Of a stretch of DNA of 64,000 nucleotides, positions 38,672 through 47,814 are shown piece by piece. Under the pieces are notes generated by a model. It saw nothing but the letters and a program-made list of their open reading frames with translations. It was not told where the DNA came from and searched no databases. The DNA lies in NCBI GenBank assembly GCA_013286045.1, contig JABDGM010000001.1, positions 1 to 64,000 on the forward strand. Direction: 5' to 3'. The stretch comes from Planctomycetota bacterium (GTDB taxonomy: Bacteria > Planctomycetota > Planctomycetia > Pirellulales > Lacipirellulaceae). Position numbers and translations under genes: made by a program. Position 1 is the first letter of the stretch. Each line of letters opens with the position of its first letter.

Positions 38672-39070
38672 ATGAATCTTTCATTTACTCGCCGCTTTTC
38701 ACGAGACGACACACGCAAGAGCAATCGCAGCCGGACTTACCAAACTTCCTTCCGGGCAACGTTCGAAATGCTCGAGCGCCGCGAGATGATGTCGGCGAAT
38801 CAAATCGTAGCGGCACCAGCCTGACGGCCAATGTAGTATCCGCGTCGCAGGTCAACTTGGCATGGAAAAGCGTGGCCGGCGCAACGAGTTACCTTGTCGA
38901 TGAATGGGTTAATGGGGCCTGGAAGCAAATCGGTAATTTCGCCAGCAACACCATCGGCTGCTCAATCCCCGGCCTGACCGCTGGCGCGACGTACTACTTC
39001 GACGTCGCCGCTCATAATTCGTCGAGCACAACTTGGGCCAACTTCGTTACCACGGTGACGATTGATCGCC
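38672..39070 (+). pseudogene. N-terminal part of frameshifted calpain gene: export signature and FN3 domain
   Basis: The ATG at 38672 has GGGGAG 7 bases upstream and encodes MNLSFTRRFS and FEMLERREMMSANQIVAAPA, the planctomycete LERR/LEPR-type N-terminal signature of exported proteins, then meets TGA. One base more around 38817-38820 (GCC to GCCC) continues as LTANVVSASQVNLAWKSV, a fibronectin type III domain running to ~39060. A second missing base, best placed in the CCC at 39069-39071, leads into the calpain domain. With both bases restored a single protein of ~470 residues results, so this is one gene broken by two one-base losses, either real or from sequencing. Confidence 0.75.
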
Positions 39071-39095
39071 CAATGCGGCGCGTACCTACACGAAC

Positions 39096-40088
39096 GTGAA
39101 TGGCTCACTCTTCGGCAGCAACGGCCCTCAGTTCACGGATGTGCGTCAAGGGCAGGAGGGCGACTGCTGGCTCCTAGCGAGTTTAGCCGAAGTGGCCGCC
39201 CGAAATTCGAGTTACATTCGAAATATGTTCAGCTACGTCGGCACGGAAATGGAGAACGGCGTCTCGGTTGGTCTTTATTCGGTGCGGTTCTTCGACACCA
39301 GCAATGTTTCCAGATATGTGACCGTTGACACCGAGCTTCCGCAAGGTGGAGGCTATTACGATCAAGTCTTCAATGGCTCCCTCTGGGTCGCTCTAGCTGA
39401 GAAGGCGTATGCCCAAGCGAATGCAAAGGGGTATGTCACCACCTTCCACGCCGGCGTCGACTCCTACGATGCCTTGGGAAACACAGGCGGCATTCCTTCC
39501 TGGGCGTTGCACACTATTACAGGACTGTCGGCCAGCAACTTCGCCTTCAGCCCAAGCAACATTGCTACGGCTTGGAACCAAGGGAAGTTTATCGTCCTCG
39601 GGACGGGGAATCCAACCAGCTCCTACATCGTCGGTGGACATGCCTATGCGGTGGTGGGCTATAACGCATCAAGCAGCATGCCGTTTGAAGAGTTCAATCC
39701 GTGGGGGGCCGGTTCTACGGGGTATGTCTGGAACAACTCGTCAAAATACGGCCTATTCTGGGCAAACGCGTCTTTCATCTCGCAGAATTTTACCTCGCTA
39801 TTCCATACTGGCGCCGGCATCGAAACAGACGGCGTCGGTAGTGGTGTGCTGCAAGTAGCTGCCGGCGCTTCCGCCGCACAACACGCGATCGTCAATCGGA
39901 CGATGCCTGCGTTGACTATCGCAACAGAGGAGCTCGCCAATGAGAGCCATCATTCCGCGTTTGATTCGTGGAACACTTCTCACCAGTTGGATCACACAGA
40001 CAGTTTGGAACTGAACGTACCCTCGACCTCGGCTTGGGAAGTAGCGTTCAACAGCCTTTCCGAAGAACTGTTCTCACAAGTCGCATAG
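39096..40088 (+). CDS. Calpain-family (C2) cysteine protease domain, 3' part of interrupted gene
   Basis: The open frame actually runs from 39066 (NAARTYTNVNGSLFG), continuing the protein of the preceding entry; the GTG at 39096 is probably not a real start. Catalytic triad visible: Cys in QEGDCWLLASLAEVAARN, His in GGHAYAVVGYN, Asn in EEFNPWG. Homologs in planctomycetes are secreted proteins with an N-terminal export motif. A C-terminal extension of ~100 residues without cysteine ends the protein. If the frameshifts are real, the protease would lack its export signal. A terminator follows. Confidence 0.85.
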   Translation: MNGSLFGSNGPQFTDVRQGQEGDCWLLASLAEVAARNSSYIRNMFSYVGTEMENGVSVGLYSVRFFDTSNVSRYVTVDTELPQGGGYYDQVFNGSLWVALAEKAYAQANAKGYVTTFHAGVDSYDALGNTGGIPSWALHTITGLSASNFAFSPSNIATAWNQGKFIVLGTGNPTSSYIVGGHAYAVVGYNASSSMPFEEFNPWGAGSTGYVWNNSSKYGLFWANASFISQNFTSLFHTGAGIETDGVGSGVLQVAAGASAAQHAIVNRTMPALTIATEELANESHHSAFDSWNTSHQLDHTDSLELNVPSTSAWEVAFNSLSEELFSQVA

Positions 40089-40104
40089 ACAACGTGCTCA
40101 TACG

Positions 40105-40138
40105 AGCCCTCTTCCGATCTAATCGAAGGAGGGCTTTT
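40105..40138 (+). terminator. Terminator after calpain gene
   Basis: AGCCCTCTTCCGAT (40105-40118) pairs with ATCGAAGGAGGGCT (40122-40135) apart from one mismatch and one wobble; four Ts follow (40135-40138). It lies between convergent genes. Confidence 0.75.
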
Positions 40139-40174
40139 GCCTGCGCCAAGGGACCGGTTTCGCGCGGTGCGCGG

Positions 40175-40813
40175 CTAGGGATCGACCGGATTATCTCCTT
40201 CAACCCGTTTTCGAATGTGGCTCAACCGTCGTTCGACCGCTCTCAACGAACAACCCAAGCATCTTGCGATTTCCGGGTTGTTTCTCTCTTCCAACTTCCA
40301 AAGAACGATCAAACGGTCCACGGGGTCATCGAGCGAGTCCATTAGCCGGTCGAATTGGGCAACGAAAATGAGCGCATCCTCGGCCGAGGGCGCCACGGAG
40401 ACGACCTGAATCAACTGCGTTTCGTCTGCGCCATCGACAGGCAGAAATGTATGCGAGAGTCGCCCGCCACCGCGCTTTGCGCGGAGCTCGTGCACCCGCT
40501 AATTGGCTGCCGTACGTGCCGTAATGAGCGCGAGCAGCGCCCAAAGGCTATCGCGGTCGCGCAAGTTTGGAAAAGAACCCGATCGGGCGCGCATGCAAAA
40601 ACTGCTAAAGGCCTCTTGGACGACATCGTTTTCATCCATCGCGCGGCAAGGTGTATTGCTGAGCTTGAGGCGCGCCAGAGCAACCAATCGCGGATAATAC
40701 CGTTCCCAAAGAAACTGAAACGCGTTCTGATCGCCAGTGGGGAGCTTTTCAAGAGCCTGGACAATCGAATCTTGCCCCTCATCATTGTCGAGGTTTACGG
40801 GTGGCTTCGGCAT
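40175..40813 (-). pseudogene. ECF-type sigma factor split by an in-frame TAG
   Basis: From the ATG at 40813: LPTGDQNAFQFLWERYYPRL and DENDVVQEAFSSFCMRA form sigma region 2, then RDSLWALLALITARTAAN ends at TAG (40499-40501). The same frame continues at once with HELRAKRGGGRLSHTF and sigma region 4 (DPVDRLIVLWKLEERNNPEIA, RCLGCSLRAVERRLSHIRK). An intact homolog would have a sense codon there. A GTG lies one codon after the TAG, exactly between the two domains, so restart could yield separate sigma2 and sigma4 chains; simple decay is more likely. It is convergent with the equally damaged calpain gene. Confidence 0.8.
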
Positions 40814-40929
40814 GCAGCTTCCATTGAACGTGGTCTTTTTCGCCGTACGCGAGAGCGATCATAACGCCCCCCGATGGGTTAAGCCACTATTTTCCATTGC
40901 GAGGACGCTCGCAGCGACAATGATTCAAC

Positions 40930-40958
40930 AAAAAAGCCCCCGGCCTAAGCCGGGGGCT
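40930..40958 (-). terminator. Terminator after Wzc-like gene
   Basis: AGCCCCCGGC (40935-40944) pairs perfectly with GCCGGGGGCT (40949-40958), loop CTAA. The A-run 40930-40935 becomes a T-run on the minus strand. Confidence 0.9.
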
Positions 40959-40990
40959 GATTAGTTAGTACAAGAGAGAGTTTACGGCGT

Positions 40991-43276
40991 TCAGCTAGTC
41001 GTCTGCAGTTCACGCTCCGACTTCGGAGCCATCAGCCGCATCTGCACGATACGGTCATCGGCCTTAGCTTGCACGCCGTTGACCACCGCCCCAATGATGC
41101 GGATACCAACGCCGCGGAGCAACTCGGCGGCCTGGTGAATCTTGGGCATCTGGCTTTGGTCGCGGCGAACCGAGAGGATCGCACCATCGCTGTATTGGCC
41201 AAAGATCAACGCGTCCGACATGCCGAGGATCGGGGCTCCATCGATAATGATGAAGTCGTATTCGGCACGCAGTTTATCGAACACGGGCTGCATTTGCTCG
41301 GTCGCCAACGCGTGAATCGCGTCGATATCGCAGTACCCGGCCGTGAGCAACCACAGACCTTCCGCATGCGTCGGACGAATCACATCGGCAACATCGACCT
41401 CGGCCCGGAGCACTTCGCAAAGGCCGTCTTCCAATGGCACATCGAACAGGGCGTGGAGGGCAGGGCGTCGCAAGTCGCCATCGACCAGCAATGTCCGCCG
41501 GCCGGCACGAGCCAGGCTCGCGGCCAACTGGCTGGCAACCGTGGTGCGACCTTCCATCGTCGCGGCACTCGTGACGAGCACCACCTGCCGCCGCTTCGAG
41601 CTCGAATCGTGCATCAGGATGGTTCGCACGCCGTCGATCGATTCGGTAAGTTGCGCCACCACCGGGTGCATCGGATCGAGCGCTTTCTTCGACGACAATC
41701 CGGGCAACAATCCGACGACGCGAATGCCAAGGCCTTCATCGACCTCATCGGGACCGTTGAGGCGGCGATTGCGGAACTCCAGGTACGCGATGCCCAGGCA
41801 AGTTAACGAGAACCCGGCCATCGCACCAAGAACCGCGATCGAATAGTGCTGAATCGAGTTGATGTTTTTGGTAGGTACGGCGGCCTGCACTTGTCGGATT
41901 TGGTCCGGAGCATTGGCGTCGATATCGAGACTCTCGAGCTTAATGCTCATGTCCTTGGCGACCGACTGCAATTGCTTCAAATCGTCTTCGCGGGTTTCCA
42001 GGTCCGTCGACCGCTCAATCCGCTTTTTCAACTCGGCCATTTTGGTGTCGAGCGACTTTGACATGGCGGCGAGCTGACTTTGCAACGAGCCGAAGGTGGT
42101 CTTATATCGCTTGGTCAATTGCTCCATCGCAACGTTGGGGGACAAGTCCATCTTGTGTTTCATCTGCTTCTTTTGGTCGGCCCGATATTGTTCGAGTTTG
42201 CGACTCAGGGCTTCGACTTGCTTCGCATTCGTCTGGCTCAATCGTGCACTTGTGCCGCCCTTCGCGCCGCTGTCGGACGACGACGATTGGTCCATCTGCA
42301 TCAACCCGATCCTTTCCTTCATCATCACGACGACCGGATCCCTATCGAGCACATCGTCAATTTGGGCGTCGATGACATTCGGACTTTCTAAGTCGCCCTT
42401 CATGATCATGAAGTCCGTTTGGGTCTGGTACAGCTGCGCGGTCAGCTCTTCTTTCTTTCGTTGCGTTTCCGAAATGTCACGCAGCAATAGTTCAGTTTCG
42501 GCGTCGCCGCCGTCCTTTCTTTCCGGGCGGCCCGACTCGCGAGCGATATCGAGATATTCGTCCAGCTTTCGCTTGATTTCACCATTCAGCGTATCAATAC
42601 TGCGGCTCAACATGTCACGCACGACGAGACGCCGCTGACGCGCTTGGTCGACGACTTCATCCTTGTATGCCTTGGCCACGGCATCGACGAGTTGCACCTG
42701 GTCTTCGGTGAGCTCATCGCCAGAGAGCGAAATGCTCAGCAGCTTACCGTTTTGGGGATAGTCGCAGGAAAGGTTTTCCTGCAGCCACACCACAGGGTCG
42801 GAGCGGCCCGCGAGCGCGCTCAAGCTGGCAACACTCGGCGGACGAATGGCGGCCGTGAGCACGAAATTACTTTTCAAGAGCGCGAGTTGGGTCTTTTTCA
42901 AGATTTCGTAGTTTTGATCGCTGTCGTGGCTAATGTCGAAGATCGTTTCACGCTTGTCTTCGACTTCGAACAGCGCGGTGGCCGAGGACGATTCGGGGAA
43001 TATGAACCACAAGGCGATTGAGGCCAAACCACCCATTACGATGCCCATGCACAACGCGAGCAGCCAGCGGCGGCGCAGCGCGTGCATAAACGTATTCGCA
43101 TCCATGCTGCCACGCAGCACGTGATGTACGCCGGCTGTGGGCATGCCGGGAATTGCCAACGGCGTCGTATGGGCGCCGTTGTTTTGAACCATCAAGGCGT
43201 CGCCCGGGTGCGGCTGGCCTGCGACCAGCGCGTGATGCTCATCGGGAGCATGAGAAGAGTCGTCGCGAAACGTCAT
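40991..43276 (-). CDS. Wzc-like polysaccharide chain-length/tyrosine-kinase-type protein
   Basis: 761 residues. Two membrane segments (71-93 and ~478-499) enclose a large periplasmic part rich in coiled coil (~195-460), as in polysaccharide copolymerases. The C-terminal cytoplasmic domain resembles bacterial tyrosine kinases (BY-kinase): Walker A-like TMEGRTTVASQLA, Walker A' LLVDGDLRRPALH and Walker B DFIIIDGAPILGMSD. The Walker A lysine is replaced by Arg (GRTT instead of GKTT/GKST), and the tail (MAPKSERELQTTS) has no tyrosines, so normal autophosphorylation is doubtful. It lies 243 bp downstream of an exosortase gene, same strand, and probably acts in exopolysaccharide assembly and export. 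Confidence 0.9.
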   Translation of the reverse strand: MTFRDDSSHAPDEHHALVAGQPHPGDALMVQNNGAHTTPLAIPGMPTAGVHHVLRGSMDANTFMHALRRRWLLALCMGIVMGGLASIALWFIFPESSSATALFEVEDKRETIFDISHDSDQNYEILKKTQLALLKSNFVLTAAIRPPSVASLSALAGRSDPVVWLQENLSCDYPQNGKLLSISLSGDELTEDQVQLVDAVAKAYKDEVVDQARQRRLVVRDMLSRSIDTLNGEIKRKLDEYLDIARESGRPERKDGGDAETELLLRDISETQRKKEELTAQLYQTQTDFMIMKGDLESPNVIDAQIDDVLDRDPVVVMMKERIGLMQMDQSSSSDSGAKGGTSARLSQTNAKQVEALSRKLEQYRADQKKQMKHKMDLSPNVAMEQLTKRYKTTFGSLQSQLAAMSKSLDTKMAELKKRIERSTDLETREDDLKQLQSVAKDMSIKLESLDIDANAPDQIRQVQAAVPTKNINSIQHYSIAVLGAMAGFSLTCLGIAYLEFRNRRLNGPDEVDEGLGIRVVGLLPGLSSKKALDPMHPVVAQLTESIDGVRTILMHDSSSKRRQVVLVTSAATMEGRTTVASQLAASLARAGRRTLLVDGDLRRPALHALFDVPLEDGLCEVLRAEVDVADVIRPTHAEGLWLLTAGYCDIDAIHALATEQMQPVFDKLRAEYDFIIIDGAPILGMSDALIFGQYSDGAILSVRRDQSQMPKIHQAAELLRGVGIRIIGAVVNGVQAKADDRIVQMRLMAPKSERELQTTS

Positions 43277-43519
43277 GGGAGGATCTCAAATGGTCCTGGT
43301 GAATTCGGCGAAATGCCGAGAACTCGAATATGAGCAAACGTGAAGAGATGCGTCCTGCCAGCACTCGCAACTCACACGCCAATTGTTTCCAAACAACCTC
43401 GGAGGCTCGTAATTACGGGACTTTTGATAACTTGTGATTCCCAGTCGCCCGAACGCATTCGAAAGACGGGTGTCTTTTTTCAACATCCTGCGATTTTTTT
43501 CAACAATGACGGGTCCGAT

Positions 43520-44563
43520 TTAGCGGCCCGATACGGTTGCAACGCCGCGTACGCCACCCACGGGTCGCAGTTGCACCATATCCGCCGGTACTGTGATTCG
43601 TTCCAAGATTTGCAATTCCAACCACAACAGCGCAAGTGCAAGCGGCATCATGATCACAAGCCCTGCGTAGTCGTGGCAGATTTTTTGAACCGCGAGGTTG
43701 TCCTGCCCAGCCGCCATGTACAGCAAACCGGTTGCAGTAATACGAACGATATTAACGATCAGCGCGATTGGAATGGCGCTTAGAAGAATGACGAACTTAT
43801 CCCACCAGGGGCGCTCGATGACGAACACCATTGCCACTGCGAGTGCGCCGAAGATCGTTGCCATCCGCAAGCCGCTACAAGCATCTGCCACCGTGAGCGG
43901 TGTGGACATGCCCGGGATGCTGATCAAATTGCCTTGGCGGAACGCCGATACGCCGAGCGTCTGAAGTACGAAGGTACTTGAAATCGTAGCGAGCCGCTGC
44001 AAACGGCCAAGCACACCGACTTCGATGGCCGTCGGCAATGGAAACATGAAGACCAAAAATGCCAGCGCCGGCCAGGCCCAGCGAATCGCTCGAAATCCCC
44101 CTACCATCATGAACGCGCCGAAGATCGAGGGAATAAATGAAATCCGGTCGATCGGGTTAAACGCGTACTTCGCCGCGAACAGTCGCGCGGAAAGGCCAAT
44201 TGCGAGAAGCAGCACACCAAGCCAGCGCTCCATATTCGGCACCGGCGTGAACGGTTCCCAACGCAACCAAAGTAGGGCGGCAGCAAACAGCGGTACGATC
44301 CAGCCGTGCGAGTACAGACCTTCGCTCCACGCCGCACTGGTTAGCGAAAACATGTCCCAATAAGCCGCCACTAACAGCGCGACTAAACCACCCAACTGAA
44401 TAAGCGGAATCCGCTGCGAGGGGTCGTTCCAACTAACCGGCGCGGCGGGCGCGGCAATCGTCGCCGCCCGAGCTGGCGCGCCTGGTGCTCGCAAGCTATC
44501 TTTACGAGGCAACGGCGAAGTTGAACGCGAAGGGTCCTTACCAGATGGCGGAACTTGACTCAT
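43520..44563 (-). CDS. Exosortase/archaeosortase family transpeptidase
   Basis: 347 residues with a cytoplasmic Pro/Ala-rich N-terminus and about eight membrane segments. The catalytic triad of the exosortase family is visible: Cys229 in VADACSGLRMA, Arg274 in VNIVRITATG and His297 in CHDYAGLVIM. Exosortases cut PEP-CTERM-like sorting tails and attach proteins to the envelope or matrix, and their genes lie in exopolysaccharide loci, as here. No protein with a recognisable PEP-CTERM tail is encoded in the window. An EpsI-like partner lies 3.3 kb away on the other strand. Confidence 0.93.
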   Translation of the reverse strand: MSQVPPSGKDPSRSTSPLPRKDSLRAPGAPARAATIAAPAAPVSWNDPSQRIPLIQLGGLVALLVAAYWDMFSLTSAAWSEGLYSHGWIVPLFAAALLWLRWEPFTPVPNMERWLGVLLLAIGLSARLFAAKYAFNPIDRISFIPSIFGAFMMVGGFRAIRWAWPALAFLVFMFPLPTAIEVGVLGRLQRLATISSTFVLQTLGVSAFRQGNLISIPGMSTPLTVADACSGLRMATIFGALAVAMVFVIERPWWDKFVILLSAIPIALIVNIVRITATGLLYMAAGQDNLAVQKICHDYAGLVIMMPLALALLWLELQILERITVPADMVQLRPVGGVRGVATVSGR

Positions 44564-45534
44564 CGATGAAATACCTCAAAAGCCGGCTGCAGATTAACTA
44601 TTTTTGATAAAAAAACGGCGTTCACCGAACAACGATTCGTTAAACGCATTATTGCGAACTCCCGGACCCAAGTCGCGGGAATTGCCAACAACCGACGATC
44701 TACCCGCCGTTGTCGTTCATGGACTCTGTGTTCCTAAGGGATGGACCGAACGGCCGCCTGCCGTAGCGATTCCCGATGATAAGTACGATGGCCACCGCCC
44801 CCTGGGCTCCCTGCAGCCACCCGCCCATTCGAACACAGCGTCAGTTTGACCACTGATTCTGTGATTCCTGCCGCCGCTCTGTGGGCTCGAGTGACAGCTC
44901 TAAGAATCGAGAATACGCGCCTGCTCAAAATCTGTCAAACCACCGCGCCGAAACGCAACCCATGATCTGCCTTGTAGTTCGGCCGCGCGAGTCAACCCAT
45001 TACCGCCAACTAGCCTAAGCGGAAAATCCAGAACGATTGCCCGCCCATTTACCCACCTTTGTGCCGTCTGTGGGGATTGGAGCACTCACGCGGATCGTAA
45101 TCGTCACCGCTTGCTGCTACGCGTCGTATGACCACTTTGTTCGCGCTGTTTGTGAGCGGTTGGGTGGGGCGACTTTGAGCACTCATGCCAGCCCCGTCCG
45201 GGCAGAACTTGAAGGCCCTCAGCCGCGCAAAACGCAGACTCCGGAAGCAGCAATCCGAGGGCGGCTGCAATGCTGGCAAAAATCATGGCCTCGTGCGCCG
45301 AAACTCCCGCGATTCGGTGCTACGCATCTCGTGCAGTCTTCGCAAACTCTTACCGCCGCTATGAATTTGGGAAATCTACCCGGTGTTTGCCGCCCAGAGT
45401 GAAAGTTGTTGGCGAAGTTTTCCGATTACAGAGACCGTGCCGGAAATTCCGGTTGCGCGGGGTCACCATTCCGCGCAGCTAGCTCTGGTAGTTTCCAAGC
45501 GTTCCGTCACGCACCGCGAGCCGCGAGAAAAGTC
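44564..45534. other. 971-bp divergent intergenic region without convincing gene
   Basis: It separates the divergent exosortase and Wza-like genes and must hold promoters for both. Several short frames exist on both strands (for example 45104-45286 minus, which opens like a signal peptide), but all are overlapped by others, lack ribosome-binding sites and show no domain. I find no clear promoter, hairpin or RNA motif. The length suggests a long leader or a decayed gene. Confidence 0.4.
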
Positions 45535-46587
45535 ATGTTGCCGCGCATCCGATCTCTGAGAGCGATTTGTTGGTCTGTGGTCATGCTGATTTCCACGGGC
45601 GGCTGCACGGCATTCTTGGAACCGCGGGAGCCGTATCCAATCACGCCGCCGGAGCCGTCGCCGACGAGCCCCGTTCCGCGCGAGCTGGATATGGTGTCGT
45701 TACCACCATACACGATCGCTCCGCCAGACATCTTGTTTATCCAAGCGGTGAAGATCGTTCCGAAACCGCCTCATAAATTGGAACCGTTCGACGCGATCTT
45801 GATTCGCGTCGCGAACGCCTTCTCGGATCAACCGATTGCAGACGCTTTCTTCATCGATCCGGAAGGAACGGTGGACCTTGGCCCAACGTATGGCCGCGTG
45901 AAAGTTGTGGGCCTGACGGTCGACGAAGCACAGTCTGAAATTCGGCGGCACCTGTCGCAACTGATTCAAGACCCAATCGTGTCGGTGTCGTTGGCGGCAT
46001 CCTCGGGTGCTCAACAGATCTCCGGCGAACATCTCGTCGGTCCCGATGGCCGCGTCAATCTATCAACCTATGGCCAGGTGTACGTCGCCGGCATGACGCT
46101 GGAAGAGGCCCGTGCCGCGGTTGAAAAGCAACTCTCAAAGTTCTTGGAAGATCCGCAAGTTGCGGTGGACGTCTTCGCCTACAACAGCAAGACGTACTAC
46201 GTAATTACACAAGGCGCCGGCAACGGCGACGACGTCGCGGAGTTCCCCATTACGGGTAATGAAACCGTGCTGGACGCCATTGCTCAGCTCGGCGGTTTGT
46301 CGCAGCTCTCGTCGACGAGAATCTTCATCGCTCGGCCAGCGCCCAATGGTGTCGGTGGCGAGCAGATTCTGCCCGTCAATTGGGAGGAAATCAGCCGCGG
46401 CGCCTCGACGGCCACAAACTATCAAATTATGCCTCGCGATCGTATCTACATCTCCGAGGATCCGTATCTGCACTTTACCAATTGGATTTTCAAGGTCACG
46501 CAACCGTTCGAACGGCTGTTCGGCTTCGTGTCCCTGGGCACGAGCATGGGCAACCAGATCAAACGGTTCGGTTTGGGTACGTTGTAA
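45535..46587 (+). CDS. Wza-like polysaccharide export lipoprotein
   Basis: 350 residues from the ATG at 45535, which gives a lipoprotein-type signal (SVVMLISTGGC). Domains: a polysaccharide-export N-domain (YTIAPPDILFIQAVKIVP, then FIDPEGTVDLGPTYGRVKVVGLTVDEAQ) and SLBB-like beta-grasp repeats (LVGPDGRVNLSTYGQVYVAGMTLEEARAAVEKQL; ITGNETVLDAIAQLGGLSQL). PRDRIYISED near the end is typical. It should form the outer-membrane exit for an exopolysaccharide together with the Wzc-like protein. A Pro-rich protein gene follows 124 bp later. Confidence 0.92.
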   Translation: MLPRIRSLRAICWSVVMLISTGGCTAFLEPREPYPITPPEPSPTSPVPRELDMVSLPPYTIAPPDILFIQAVKIVPKPPHKLEPFDAILIRVANAFSDQPIADAFFIDPEGTVDLGPTYGRVKVVGLTVDEAQSEIRRHLSQLIQDPIVSVSLAASSGAQQISGEHLVGPDGRVNLSTYGQVYVAGMTLEEARAAVEKQLSKFLEDPQVAVDVFAYNSKTYYVITQGAGNGDDVAEFPITGNETVLDAIAQLGGLSQLSSTRIFIARPAPNGVGGEQILPVNWEEISRGASTATNYQIMPRDRIYISEDPYLHFTNWIFKVTQPFERLFGFVSLGTSMGNQIKRFGLGTL

Positions 46588-46711
46588 CCTGAGGATCGGT
46601 GGCCGAAGTGTTGGAGTGATTAATCTTGGTTGATACCATCTGCCGCTGCCTGCGCAGCCAATGCAGTGAACCAAGATTGATGAATGGCAGCGAGCAGGGG
46701 AGGACGCACTG

Positions 46712-47401
46712 ATGAAATTTGCCAAAACAGCAACCGCCGGGATCCTGATCTTCGGCTTAAACAACGTGTCGTCAGCGCTACCGCCTTGTCCGGAGCGGCC
46801 AACGCCACCGCCTTGCTGTGCGGACGGCCACGGCATCACGAGTCCGGCGACCATAGGCTTCTACGAAACACGCTGGCGGCCATGGCCACTTCAAAACCCC
46901 GGGCCCGGCGTTCCCAAAACTGGCGAGCAACAATTGCAAAACGCCGTGCCGCGATATGAAGCGCCACCTTCTGAAGAGGAAGATCGCAAGGCGCCGCCGC
47001 CGACCACACCACCCGAGGCACCGCCGCCACGCGTGCCCGCCGGACCTAATAACGCGCCGCCGGGAAGCGAGATCAAAACCGCGCCCAATGCGCCCGCTGG
47101 CCGGCAGCCAGGTGACACGACCGAACCGAGTAGTCCACGTCGCACATTGCAACCGTATGAGCCGCAAGCTCCCGGAGGCAATCGCCCCGCGAACAGCACG
47201 GGTCCGACCGGCGAATATGATCCGCCGCCAGGACTGCCTTTCGGACCCAGCACGATTCAAAGAGCCGTTCCCGTTCGAGAAGCGAATCGGCTTCCGGTGT
47301 TTCCTTCCCGCTCGGAACGACCAACGCCGGCCGCGAAATCGAATCCGAGCGATGATCCGCCGCCAGCTCTACCGAGCACGTTGGCTAATCTCGCCAACTA
47401 G
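46712..47401 (+). CDS. Exported proline-rich protein with GFYETRWRPWP motif
   Basis: 229 residues; GGGGAGG lies 8 bases before the ATG. A signal peptide (MKFAKTATAGILIFGLNNVSSA) is followed by a short motif ITSPATIGFYETRWRPWP, which I have met in many planctomycete exported proteins of unknown role. The rest is disordered and very rich in proline (APPSEEEDRKAPPPTTPPEA). No enzyme domain. Position between the Wza-like and EpsI-like genes suggests a role in the exopolysaccharide/exosortase system, perhaps as a wall-associated protein. A terminator follows. Confidence 0.72.
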   Translation: MKFAKTATAGILIFGLNNVSSALPPCPERPTPPPCCADGHGITSPATIGFYETRWRPWPLQNPGPGVPKTGEQQLQNAVPRYEAPPSEEEDRKAPPPTTPPEAPPPRVPAGPNNAPPGSEIKTAPNAPAGRQPGDTTEPSSPRRTLQPYEPQAPGGNRPANSTGPTGEYDPPPGLPFGPSTIQRAVPVREANRLPVFPSRSERPTPAAKSNPSDDPPPALPSTLANLAN

Positions 47402-47441
47402 TCTCAGCGATTCAGTTCGCCCCGCAAACTACTACCGATTT

Positions 47442-47478
47442 CGAGCCCGGACTGACCAACAGCCCGGGCTCGTTTCTT
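47442..47478 (+). terminator. Probable terminator
   Basis: CGAGCCCGG (47442-47450) pairs with CCGGGCTCG (47464-47472); 13-base loop, then TTTCTT. Confidence 0.65.
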
Positions 47479-47635
47479 GCGCCCACAGCGAGGGGCACGC
47501 GACGGCCAGACGAACGCCAATGTTTCGATTGTAGCGGCTATAGCATCATTCACGGCTCGCCGCCTGCGTACATTTGTTTCACCTTCAAACCTGGGCCTTT
47601 TCCGGCGCGCCACCGGGTGTCAACGCATCGTTTCC

Positions 47636-47664
47636 TTGACACATCTGGGGCATGAGCCTACCGT
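47636..47664 (+). promoter_or_regulatory. Possible sigma-70 promoter for the EpsI-like gene
   Basis: A perfect -35 box TTGACA (47636-47641) is followed after 17 bases by TACCGT (47659-47664), a weak -10. It would give a leader of about 140 bases before the GTG start at 47815. It is the only promoter-like match in the 413-bp gap. Confidence 0.35.
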
Positions 47665-47814
47665 AAATTGAGTCCCGGATTCCATCCGCGGACGAAACGC
47701 TTTTCGAACCGTCGTCTGCTGGACACGTAATTAAAGCGCGTTTGTCTTGTATCCCGCAGATTTGGGCGGCTTCTCCACTCGCTGGCCGGAGCAACTCAGC
47801 CGGAGGTCTACATC

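Noticed and set aside
45104-45286. Minus-strand frame starting like a signal peptide (MIFASIAAALGLLLPESAFC)
   Set aside because: Only 60 residues, no ribosome-binding site, no domain after the hydrophobic part, and overlapping frames on both strands.
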